Positions 13,301 to 23,702 of a DNA stretch of 64,000 nt are shown here, in pieces. The notes beneath the pieces are model-generated. The model saw nothing but the letters and a program-made list of their open reading frames with translations, searched no databases and was not told where the DNA came from. This DNA is from Oryzias latipes (Eukaryota > Chordata > Actinopteri > Beloniformes > Adrianichthyidae): the NCBI RefSeq assembly GCF_002234675.1, contig NC_019859.2, forward strand, positions 327,376 to 391,375, read 5' to 3'. A program made the translations under genes and the position numbers. Each line of letters opens with the position of its first letter. Position 1 is the stretch's first letter.

Positions 13301-16300
13301 TGAGGGAACGGCGGAACGGCTGAGGGAACGGCGAAACGGCTGAGGGAACGGCAGAACGGCTGAGGGAACGGCAGAACAGCTGAGGGAACGGCGGAACGGC
13401 TGAGGGAACGGCGAAACGGCTGAGGGAACGGCTGAGGGAACGGCGGAACGGCTGAGGGGACGGCAGAACAGCTGAGGGAACGGCGGAACAGCTGAGGGAA
13501 CGGCTGAGGGAACGGCTGAGGGAACGGCGGAACGGCTGAGGGGACGGCAGAACAGCTGAGGGAATGGCGGAACGGCTGAGGGAACGGCGGAACAGCTGAG
13601 GGAACGGCTGAGGGGACGGCAGAACAGCTGAGGGAACGGCGGAACAGCTGAGGGAACGGCTGAGGGGACGGCAGAACAGCTGAGGGAACGGCGGAACGGC
13701 TGAGGGAACGGCGAAACGGCTGAGGGAACGGCAGAACGGCTGAGGGAACGGCAGAACGGCTGAGCGGCTTGCAAACAGCTGTCAAAATAAACACATTTGT
13801 TTATTAAATAATGCATCTTTAAATCTGAAGGGGAACGGAGGTTCTCCACCACAGAACCAGACGTCTGACAGTGAAGAAGAAAGTTCTGCAGAACCTTCCA
13901 GACATGACCCACATCTTCAGTTCAATTCCATTTTATCTGTATAGCACAGCAACAGTCGTCTCAGTAGCTCATCTAACTCTACAACTACATATTTAAAGTC
14001 CAGCAGACGGAGTTGGGGGGGGGGGGGGCAGAGAGGGGGGGGGGTACACGGCCAGGAGCACGGATGAGCCAACTGGGCACATCTGTGTTCATGTCTGCCT
14101 TCCATCAATGAATCTTTTGATCCCATTGGAACATTTTCTGGTATCTAATTGGGATGGGGGCGGAGTCATTGATCAGAGGCTCCTGGTTCCACTCACCTTC
14201 CCACACCGCGTCTCCTCCCCGGATCAGCCTGAACTTCAAGCGCCGGTCCAGACTCCCTTTCTGGACTCTGCAGCCGGCGACCAGAACCTTCTTCTTCCCC
14301 ACAGAGACGTCGAAGGTGGCGAGCACCAAGGCCTCACCTGCATGGGGGCGGGCCCAAAAGCACAGGTGTGTCACAGAGGACGCTGGCTTTCTGCTGGCAA
14401 ACAAATACGAGTAAAGATGCAACAGCGCCCCCTGGAGGAGCCGGGCCACCCTTTCTCCTCCTACCGGACCCCCTGACTGCCCCTGAACTGGTTTCCATGA
14501 CAACCAAATAAACCAACAGGGGCATCCAGGAGCTTCAGAGACCCTCATGTTGATCCTCTCATTTTACCAACCAGTGTCAGGGGGAGGAGCCTCCTCTTCA
14601 TCAGGCCTGATGAAGAGGAGGCTCCTCGGTTTGTCCTGAGGACCCTCAGCTCCAGGATCCTGACATATGAGGCTCTAACGGGAACCTGGACCCACACAGG
14701 AACGTCCACCTCTGTCTCCAGAGACCCGTCATGGAGGCTTCTGGACGCACCAGGTGGAGCGGGTTGGAGGTTCTGTGGTTCCAGTTGGTGCAGATTCAGT
14801 GTTCTAAGCTGGACCACGATGGGAAGACATTTCAAAATAAAAGACTGAGACGTCTTCAACAGAAGTCCAACTGACCGGGACCTCCTGCTGCTGGACACCA
14901 CTGCAGCATCAGAACCGGAACCGGGACCTCCTGCTGGACATCACAGCTGGGATTTAACCGTCCAGGCTTTAAGGCGCCACGAGGAGAACCGACAGTCTGG
15001 CTGTGGTCCACTCAGAAATCAGAACCAGACCTGAGCCGGTTTGACCATCAGTCCCTGCTTTCCTCCACGCGGCCCCCCCTTCTCAGGTACAACAGCCCCA
15101 CCCTCGCAAGAACGGTAACTGCATGTCCAGACGGCGCCCCCCCTTGACGGCTTTGGCGGCGAGGTGTGTGAACAGCAGCCCCTGCAGCGCCGAGCTGCAT
15201 TCACAGAGAACATCCGGGTCTACCCCAACCAGAACCTCTGGAAGAACCTCTAACCTCACGGTGACCCGAAGAGGTCTGATGTCAAAAACCGCTGAGTGTC
15301 GAAAACCTGGACCGTCTGTCTGGAGCAGTCCTGCTTCAAGACTTTGGCCCGGGTCGGGTTCTTCAGCCCGTCACGTCCCGGTTCTGGACTCACCAATGAC
15401 GGTCTCTGAGACGCACGGCGGCAGCTTGCTGCTAAGCTCCTCCCTCAGCTGCTCCATCAGTTTGTAGATGATGGTGTGCAAATGCAAAGCCACGCCCCTT
15501 TTCACCGCCAGGTTCTGCACGGCGCGGCTCGCCTTCACGTTGAACCCATAGATGGAACCTGCAGAAGGGGCGGGGCTTAGGGATGTGCACGTGGTTGGTC
15601 AGCAGGAATGGCGGTGGGGCTCGCCTTTACCTCCGAACGCCTCCGCCATGTTGACGTCGTTCTCAGAAACGTCTCCGATGCCGAAGTGGACCACCTCCAG
15701 CTGGCACTGGTGCTGGGCGTCGTAACCATCCAGGATGTTCAGAACCGCCTCCACCGAGCCGTCCACGTCTCCTGCGGGCCAGAGAGGGTCACCTGGTGTC
15801 TGGTGGGGGAGGGGCTTAAATTGACCTGCATACCTTTAATGACGAGGGGGAGGCGGGGCTCGTGGCTCTCGGCGTGCTCGCTGGGCCTCATGGAGAAGCG
15901 GGTCTTGTTGGCCCGGTACAGCGCCGCCTTCCTCTGCCTCCAGCTCAGGTGGGCGTGGGCGTCGCGCTGACGCTGGTACTCCTCCAGGTGGCGCTGCTGC
16001 TTCAGCTGGATGGCGATCTGATCCTCCTGGAGCTTCTGCTGCTCCTCCTCGTGGCTCCTCCACTCTACCACCTCCCTCACCCGCTGCTGCAGGACAGGAA
16101 GAAGAGGCTCTTATTGTGAAGGGACAGAAAGGGGCTCCTCCCCCTCCAGCGGACTCACCTCTGACTCCACCTCCAGGATCAGCTCTCCGGCGGACGGGAG
16201 CTCCTTCCAGCCCGACACCTCCACCGCGGCGCCCGGCCCCGCCTCCATCACCATGCGGCCGCGTTCGTCAAACAGGAAGCGCACCTTGGCCCAGCACTTG

Positions 16301-18583
16301 CCCGCCACCAGAACGCAGCCGCGCCGCAGCGTCCCCCGCTGGACGATGGCTGTCGTCACAGGGCTGGGAGGACGGCGCCAGTCAGAGTGAGTCCAACAGA
16401 ACCGGGCCTTGGGCTGTGAGGAAGACCTACCCCCTCCCTCTGTCCGTCCGGCTCTCGATGACCAGCCCCTCCACGGCGCCGCCTGGGTCCGCCTTCAGCT
16501 CCAGAACTTCTGCCAGTGCCACTGTGGCCTCAGTCAGAGCCAAGAGATTCTCCCCCTGGCAACGATGACATCATCAGCATGCAGAGCCAATCAGAGTGAT
16601 GTGGGCGTGGCTTCCGTCCCTCACCTTCAAAGCAGAGATGTGGACGGCCTGAACGTCTCCTCCGAACTCCTCGCAGACCACGCCATGAGCCAGCAGCTCC
16701 CGCTTCACCCGCGCAGGGTCCGCCTGAGGCCGGTCGCACTTGTTCACCGCCACGATGATGGGCACTGTAGAACACGGTAGAACCGGGTCAGAACCAGCAG
16801 GAGCCTTCTCCTGAAGCTGAGACTGCCAGGCGAGGAACCTTTAGCGCTCTTTGCGTGCTGGATGGACTCCACGGTTTGGGTCATGACGCCGTCGTCCGCC
16901 GCCACCACCAGGATGACGATGTCAGTGGCGTGGGCTCCCCGGGCCCTCATGGAGGAGAAGGCAGCGTGACCGGGTGTGTCCAGGAAGGTGATCTTCTCAC
17001 CTGTCGGGAGCTCGACTGAAAGCGGACAGAATCAGGAAATTCGGACCCAAACGCGCAACTGAAACGTCTCGACACCTGAGCTGCAGCTCCGGTTCGGTCC
17101 AGGACCGCGATTCTAGCTCCGGTTCGGTCCAGGACTGCGATTCTAGCTCCGGTTCGGTCCAGGACCGCGATCCTTCTACCGTTTAGCCGTCATCGTGGAT
17201 CCAGCTGCTGCTAGCGCCGTGCCAGAATCGGCTGATGGATGTCGATGGCGCAGACCAAAGAGCGCCATCTGGGCCGTTAAATAGGGCGATAATCGATGTC
17301 GCTGACAAACACATCCAGAGGTTTCGTAACTGATGAAGGAATCGTGAATTTATCGTTATCGCGATACCAAGCCGTGCAAAACGCAAAAGTTCCACCAAAT
17401 GGTTCCTTTAAATGTGTAAAAACAATCTTATGGCAGCTGCAGGTTTCTCATGAATCGCATAAATCCAGCCAGATGGAGCCTGTTGTGTTGACGTTGGCCT
17501 CTATGTAGACTTCTGTCATTTGGAGTTTCACTTTGAAACTGTTGCCATGAAGTGGAAATGATGTTTTGGGTCGTTACATCTTCTATCGTCATCGCCATAT
17601 TGATCACTAATATCGGAAACTGCGAGTTTTCCTCATCATGCAGCCCTAACTGACGGCGGTACGTGACGTCACGCCGTAGATCAGCAGCTTCTTCATCCTG
17701 AACGTTGAGGATGCCGACAGGAAGTTGCGCTTTTATTTTGACGGTCTTTACCCAGGAAGGCACCGATGTGCTGCGTGATGCCGCCGGCCTCCGTGGAAAC
17801 GATCTGGCTGTTCCTCAGGCTGTCCAGCAGCGTGGTTTTACCGTGGTCCACGTGACCCATGATGGTGACCACAGGGGGGCGGGGCAGCAGGAGGGACGGG
17901 TCTGCAGGGGGCCTGCGGGGGCGGGGCATCAGAACAGAGGCCACGTTGGAGCTGCTCTCTGATTGGCCGGCTGTGCTCCCACTGAGCATGCTCATACCTC
18001 CGTCTGGCGTCGGTGTTGGGTTTCTCCCGGCTCTCCCTCAGCCTGGCCCACCTGAACTTCATCCCCGACCGGGTCACCACCTCCTTGATCCACTTCTCCT
18101 CCAGAACCGAGTCGGGTTCCAGTGAGTCCAGGTCCACCGGGGTGTTGAGCAGCGCCTCCAGCACGTGATCTTCACACAGAACGTGGTCAGAAGCTGAGGG
18201 CGCCGTGACCTCACGGACCCAACATCGGAGGCTCACCAAAGTCTTTGTTCATGGCGGCCGCCAGCGCCGCGGCGGTCATGCCCTGCCGGATCTCCACTTC
18301 CTGTTTGTCCACCTTGGGCTTCTTCTGCTCCTTTTGACCTTTTCTGACCTGCAGGAGGCAGGTTCAGTGAATGCGCCGTGCTGCATTCAGGGACCACCCT
18401 GCAGCTGTTGTAACATCTCACCTGTTTGGCAGCAAACTTTCTGTTTGGCAGGTATGTAACCGGGGGGGCGGAGCTCCAGGCCGGACAGCGTAGGAAAGGC
18501 GGAGACAAGAAGCTGCTGAGCAGGGGCAGGTCAGTGCACCTGAGCCGCTGAGCGCCCCGCCTCACTGATGACATCACATTCAT
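10362..18583 (-). CDS. mtif2: Mitochondrial translation initiation factor 2 (IF-2mt), 13 coding exons, 707 aa
   Basis: Exons in gene order: 18583-18422, 18348-18237, 18169-17998, 17912-17752, 17015-16839, 16764-16625, 16555-16431, 16363-16159, 16086-15834, 15771-15631, 15558-15394, 14337-14197, 10531-10362. Phases agree throughout (2,124 nt with stop). The product is a GTPase that places initiator fMet-tRNA on the mitochondrial small subunit. G1 is GHVDHGKT (168-175), G3 is DTPGH (215-219), G4 is NKCD (269-272) and G5 is SAL (305-307). Domain II/III sequence follows ([28 protein letters not shown]), and the protein ends in TSWDPGF like the human one (727 aa). The basic N-terminus is a likely mitochondrial targeting peptide. 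The start ATG lies 2 nt inside its exon, so a 5' UTR exon is expected upstream. One donor (GTTCCT, at 16838) is weak. Three introns carry tandem arrays. Confidence 0.96.
10532..13765. repeat. 20-bp minisatellite filling most of the last mtif2 intron
   Basis: About 160 head-to-tail copies of a 20-mer (plus strand ggaacggctgagggaacggc, variants at G/A and G/T positions, some 10-bp short units). On the gene's sense strand the unit contains TTCCCTCAG, a pyrimidine tract plus CAG. The real 3' splice site of the last exon is the first unit: 10532-10551 differs from a common unit by one base. The intron is 10532-14196, so about 88% of it is array. Open frames of more than 1,100 codons on the minus strand result from the array lacking stops and are not genes. 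Confidence 0.95.
13915..14075 (-). repeat. Degraded LINE tail-like repeat
   Basis: TTCAATTCCATTTTATCTGTATAG is the reverse complement of the TATAnAnATAAAATTGAATTGAA-type tail seen on fish L2-like LINEs, followed by a G run and sequence also found near 34780-34830 (CTACAACTACAT, GAGCCAACTGG). It is a remnant only. Confidence 0.4.
14584..14627. repeat. Perfect 44-bp palindrome with no spacer, in an mtif2 intron
   Basis: Positions 14584-14605 are followed directly by their exact reverse complement at 14606-14627 (centre TCAGG|CCTGA). The site lies in the intron between exons 11 and 12 (14338-15393). It could extrude as a cruciform or fold as a 22-bp hairpin in the pre-mRNA. Confidence 0.9.
17085..17172. 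repeat. 30-bp direct repeat, three copies
   Basis: Three near-identical copies of a 30-mer starting CTCCGGTTCGGTCCAGGAC, in the mtif2 intron 17016-16... boundary side (intron 17016-17751). Confidence 0.85.
17173..17751. other. Rest of the mtif2 intron between exons 4 and 5
   Basis: It has AT-rich stretches with TATCGTTATCGCGATA-like sequence (about 17347-17370) reminiscent of diverged DNA transposon ends. No coding motif was recognised. Confidence 0.3.
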
Positions 18584-19258
18584 ACCTGCATGAGGACAGG
18601 AACACCAGAGAACCTGCGGGAAGAGAGGAACAGGAAGGAGGAGGAGCCGTGAGGGCGGGGTTTGTTCTACGGAGGCGGAGCAGAGAAATTCTAACTTTAG
18701 AACCAAGTCCTGCTGTGTCTGTGGATCCAGAGTCCGGACCACCCAGAGCTCCATCGTGTGACCCTGGAACCGGAAGCCCCGCCCTACTCCTCTGGACCTG
18801 ACCCTATCAGAGAACTGGACTGAGCGTGTGCAGCGGCGCCGAGAGAAAACCCGTTTACTTCCGGTTCCAACCAATAAAGTCCTTCAGTCGCTGTTTTCTG
18901 GTGGAACCAGACAACCTCACGTTTCTATGGCAACCACTCTCTCCAAGCAGTAGTGATTTGAATGAAACGACTGTAATAAAGATAATGTCTACTTTCTCTA
19001 CTAACCCAGAAACCTGAGATTGTTTATATTTCCAGCTTCCATCCGGATCGTGTCTCTGCCGTCCACAAACGACGATCAACCGTTTCCACAGGAAGTGAGC
19101 TCGTCAACAACTACTCTGCTCACAGAACACCTCCTTCCTCTAGTCATGAAACAGCATTTATGACCAACGGTCCGAGCAGAAGAACCAATACCGGTTGGTG
19201 GACGCCGGCGTTCTCTCTGCTCCTCCACCGCCGGCCAGAGGCGGCGAGCTTCTTCATG

Positions 19259-20620
19259 ACCAGACACCCGAAGCTACGAGTCCGGCTGCTCTGACCAGAG
19301 ACTCGAAGCTACGAGTCCAGCTGCTCCGACCAGACACCCGAAGCTACGAGTCCGGCTGCTCTGACCAGAGACTCGAAGCTACGAGTCCAGCTGCTCCGAC
19401 AAGACACTCGAAGCTACGAGTCCAGCTGCTCCGACAAGACACTCGAAGCTACGAGTCCAGCTGCTCCGACCAGACACTCGAAGCTACGAGTCCAGCTGCT
19501 CTGACCAGACACCCGAAGCTACGAGTCCGGCTGCTCCGACCAGAGACTCGAAGCTACGAGTCCGGCTGCTCTGACCAGAGACTCGAAGCTACGAGTCCAG
19601 CTGCTCCGACAAGACACTCGAAGCTACGAGTCCAGCTGCTCCGACAAGACACTCGAAGCTACGAGTCCAGCTGCTCCGACCAGACACTCGAAGCTACGAG
19701 TCCAGCTGCTCTGACCAGACACCCGAAGCTACGAGTCCGGCTGCTCTGACCAGAGACTCGAAGCTACGAGTCCAGCTGCTCTGACCAGAGACTCGAAGCT
19801 ACGAGACCAGCTGCTCCGATCAGACACCTGATGCTACGAGTCCGGCTGCTCTGACCAGAGACTCGAAGCTACGAGTCCAGCTGCTCCGACCAGACACCCG
19901 AAGCTACGAATCCAGCTGCTCTGACCAGAGACTCGAGTTACGAGTCCGGCTGCTCTAAACAGAGACTTGAAGCTACGAGTCCGGCTGCTCTGACCAGAGA
20001 CTCGAAGCTACGAGTCCAGCTGCTCTGACCAGAGACTCGAAGCTACGAGACCAGCTGCTCCGATCAGACACCTGATGCTACGAGTCCGGCTGCTCCGACC
20101 AGACACCCGAAGCTACGAATCCAGCTGCTCTGACCAGAGACTCGAGTTACGAGTCCGGCTGCTCTAAACAGAGACTTGAAGCTACGAATCCAGCTGCTCT
20201 GACCAGAGACTCGAGTTACGAGTCCGGCTGCTCTAAACAGAGACTTGAAGCTACGAGTCCGGCTGCTCTGACCAGAGACTCGAAGCTACGAGTCCAGCTG
20301 CTCCGACCAGACACCCGAAGCTACGAATCCAGCTGCTCTGACCAGAGACTCGAGTTACGAGTCCGGCTGCTCTAAACAGAGACTTGAAGCTACGAATCCA
20401 GCTGCTCTGACCAGAGACTCGAGTTACGAGTCCGGCTGCTCTAAACAGAGACTTGAAGCTACGAGTCCGGCTGCTCTGACCAGAGACCCGAAGCTACGAG
20501 TCCAGCTGCTCCGACCAGACACCCGAAGCTACGAATCCAGCTGCTCTGACCAGAGACTCGAGCTACGAGTCCGGCTGCTCTAAACAGAGACTCGAAGCTA
20601 CGAGTCCAGCTGCTCTCAGA
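19259..20620. repeat. 35-bp minisatellite in the presumed first mtif2 intron
   Basis: About 38 units of 35 bp (core ACTCGAAGCTACGAGTCC plus GCTGCTCTGACCAGAG). Variation is ordered into blocks (CCGG/CCAG, CTCT/CTCC, AAACAG). Each consensus unit contains GACTCG-AAGCTA-CGAGTC, a 6-bp inverted repeat around a 6-nt loop. Frames of up to about 180 codons here are artefacts. Confidence 0.93.
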
Positions 20621-20929
20621 GACATGCTCCACTCGCGTGGAGCGGCCGGCCGGTCCTGCTTGCGCTCCTCCTCTGGAGCGCCACATCGAGTGAGCGCTGA
20701 TGTCACGGCTCCGCCTCCTCCTGGAAATGCTGACTGGAACTGAATTATGCGACGCTTTTCAGGCGGTGGATGTGAAAACGGAAAAGCAATCCCCTCTTTG
20801 GATCCTCGCTGTAATGATGTCACAGAAGGAGCGATGATGAAAAAGCATTTCTGGTTTAATAATTACAGAAATGCTTCTCTGCCTGATGAAGAGACTTGTT
20901 CATATTGAGGACTTGGACAGTCGTGATGC

Positions 20930-21225
20930 TTCTGTGATGATGATGATGATGATCAGGATCATTTTGCTTTTCTTCTCCTCTCGTCTTCTGGGGGGGGGGG
21001 GGGGGGGGGGGGGGTCACAGGTGTTTGTGGCGTTGATGAGCTGACGTCATGTGACATCATCACAGGAATGGCGTCCTTCGTGACTAAGAATGTTTTGTTT
21101 CTAGGAAACGACTCGGTGAAGAAAAAAACGGTTTGAACAGGGAATTTTAAAAACTCTGCAGTTTCATACATGTGGTCTGGAACATGCTGCAACGTCAGAT
21201 GATGACGTCATGATCACGTAAGACG
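20930..21225. repeat. CRE-containing block, copy 1 of 2
   Basis: A (TGA)n stretch, a G run (about 24 G), TGACGTCATGTGACATCATCACAGG and a conserved stretch (GTGACTAAGAATGTTTTG) down to GATGACGTCATGATCACGTAAGAC. The whole block recurs in the same orientation at about 30185-30515 with few differences. Confidence 0.85.
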
Positions 21226-21339
21226 ATGAATGAACTCTCTGATCCAAACTGTGCGCGCGCTTCTACACATCAGCCGCGAACCGGCGCAAGCACGCGGTTC
21301 TGGCAGAACCTGAGGTTCGGTCCACGGGAGCGGCCTTAC

Positions 21340-21480
21340 CTGACTTCACCTGCTCGATAAGCGCGCCGCCTCAGCCGTGACCCTCTTCAGAAAGACGCCA
21401 TGACAGTCACGTGACCGCGGCAGAAGTCTGGCGCGCGCGCGCCCCCTGCCGCTGTGGAGGGAGCGCGCGGCTCCGCTGTA
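21340..21480 (-). promoter_or_regulatory. mtif2: Putative mtif2 promoter and 5' UTR exon
   Basis: A strong minus-strand donor (CAG|GTAAGG, GT at 21339-21338) ends a GC- and CpG-rich stretch, matching the need for a non-coding exon upstream of the acceptor at 18586. The stretch holds GTCACGTGAC at 21406-21415 (E-box/USF-type) and GCGCGCGCGC near 21432. The candidate exon has a tiny upstream frame (ATG GCG TCT TTC TGA). Transcription from here is inferred. Confidence 0.4.
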
Positions 21481-22334
21481 CAAAAACTCAAAGGTTCCCG
21501 TATGTTGTGCTTTTTAATTTGAGTTTGGCACAGATGCGCACGCGCCACCACAGGGCTCACGTGCCCAATAATCTAAATTATCTATCAATCTAAACTACAA
21601 ATCCTGTGAAAATGACTAAACGAATGATAACGAAAGTAAAGGAGAGTCAGAGGAAGGGGAGGAGCCTCTAGAGTTTAGGAGCATCAGACACCCGGATGTT
21701 CTGTTTTATCGCTAGAGGAGACATCACGTGATTCCTCATGGGAGGAGAGCACCGCCATCTTGGTGAGGTCCAGTCACTGCTGCTGTTCAGCATGTGAACA
21801 CGTTTTTTGCATAATACCAGTTCATTGTGTGTTTCAACTGCCAAAATCAGAGAAATGAGTCCACAAAGGAGGAAGGCAGAACATTTCACAGGTAAGGACT
21901 ATAATTTTTTTCTTTTACTGCTGGAGGGGCTTTATTAATAGAACACATGTTGACATGCATGATGCTGCAGGGCTGTTATCAACATGCTGCATGATGTACG
22001 GATAATTTGCTGTCGACATAAATATAAACTTTATTGTGTTAAACCTGTATGCAGTATACTAGGACTAGGCTATTATAGTAATATAGATTTATACATTTCT
22101 GACTCGGCGACTGAACTTTTCTTGCAGGTTTCTAATGGATTCAGACTTTAGGACAAAGTATCAGTATCAATCTATTGTTTTTCTTTGTTGTTGTTTTTTT
22201 TCTAGGGTAAAATCTATTGTTCACTTTTGGACTTTTTGTTGACTATTTATTTTATTATTATTAATATTAATATACCTATTTTTATTGACTTATTTATTTA
22301 TTGTTATTGACTTACTATTGATTTATTATTATTA

Positions 22335-22490
22335 TATATATTTTTCGGATACTTTATTTATCCCTCAATGGGGAAATTCTTCTCTGCATTTGACCCATCC
22401 CCTGGGGGAGCGGTGAGCTGCACCTGAACGGCGCTCGGGAGGCGGTAGCGTTAAGGGTCTTGCCTAAAGACCCCCACTGAGTGATGATAA
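22335..22490. repeat. Interspersed fish-type repeat, class unknown
   Basis: The block TTCGGATACTTTATTTATCC...GGGGAAATTC...GCATTTGACCCATCC...TCTTGCCTAAAGACCCCC resembles a common teleost interspersed repeat. The family was not assigned. Confidence 0.45.
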
Positions 22491-22694
22491 TTATTATTAT
22501 TATTGACTTATTGTTGGGTTTTTAATCATTTAAATTACATTTCAAAGATGTTTAAAACTTCTAAATGTTTAGAAATTATTTTAAAAAAATGTTTGTAATA
22601 ATTTTTTTATTTGTAAGAAGTCCTGCAACAATGCATTTTCATTAAAGTTTGAGCTTTTAAGGCTGACTGTTCCTCTTCTTTAACAACGACAAAT

Positions 22695-22790
22695 GATGTA
22701 TATATATTATATATATATAGATATAATATATTTACATATATGTATAAATATATATAAATGTAAAAATATATAAATAGTATATAAAAGCTA
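22695..22790. repeat. TA-rich microsatellite
   Basis: Imperfect (TA)n/(ATATAAA)n sequence. Confidence 0.85.
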
Positions 22791-23702
22791 CTTAGACACC
22801 ACTAAAGGCTATAGAAATCATTGTCATGTGGGCGTCGTCGACCTCAGCAAGATGGCGTCGCGCTCCGCCACCGTCGGCCAGGCTTCTCAAGCGGGCGTGT
22901 CTCCTCTAGTGATATAACTCATTGATCCAAACCACTGACTGTATGTGAGAACTGGACTGAGTGGCCCCGCCCCCCTGGCGTTCCAAACAGGAAGTGGCTC
23001 CAAGAAGACTTCTACAGAGGAACAAACAGGTTCCTCCGTCGTTCTATTGGTCAGAAGAACCGTTCTGGATCTGAGTGTTTTCAACATCTTCCTGATAATC
23101 CCCCCCCCCATATTTTATCTGTAATTCAAGTTATTGAAGTCCTAAACTGACCAATCAGATGCCTCTGGAAAAGTAGGTGGAGCCTGCTGGCCCCAACGTC
23201 TCTCTAGCAGCTTTCAGCAACAATAAACCATGATTCAGACCGAAGCCGACCAATCACGCCATCCTCCATGGCGATGTCTCAATCTAAGGAAAATGGCGGC
23301 TTCACTTTGCTGGAGCTGGCGGTCAGGCGTTTTCTACCGGGGACGAAAGCCTCGCTCCCATGAAATCCAGGGTTGTGTCAGGACGGGCATCCGCTGCAAA
23401 ACTGGGTTCAGAACACAGACAACCACGTCATATTTTTGCTTTTTCCCGGTGAATCTGTAGATTTGCTCCAGAAAAGCCCCACATCCAGGGAAGAATCACG
23501 GCGGCTGGATTTTAGAGGGACGAACGATGAAATCTTAAGGAAAAATCCTTCGTGATGCTTCTTCTGATGGTTACTCCGCCCCCTCAGCTCTGACTGACAG
23601 CTCAGCAGGTTGTGATGGACTGGAGCCTGGCTCGACCCGGCCCGGTTCAGCGGCGCTAGCCTTAGCTCTGGTGCTTTTAACCTTCTCACTGATGTTCCGT
23701 GT

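Larger units (their letters stand above)
21481..23700. other. Intergenic region upstream of mtif2
   Basis: No gene was recognised. It holds an interspersed fish-type repeat at about 22335-22490 (GGGGAAATTCTTCTCTGC, GCATTTGACCCATCC) and a TA-rich microsatellite at about 22695-22790. Short frames have no recognisable domain. Confidence 0.5.

Noticed and set aside
10426..13912. Two minus-strand frames of more than 1,100 codons ([16 protein letters not shown] repeats)
   Set aside because: They lie wholly in the 20-bp array inside an mtif2 intron. The unit has no stop in these frames, so the frames are composition artefacts. Reading on from exon 12 hits a stop before the array.
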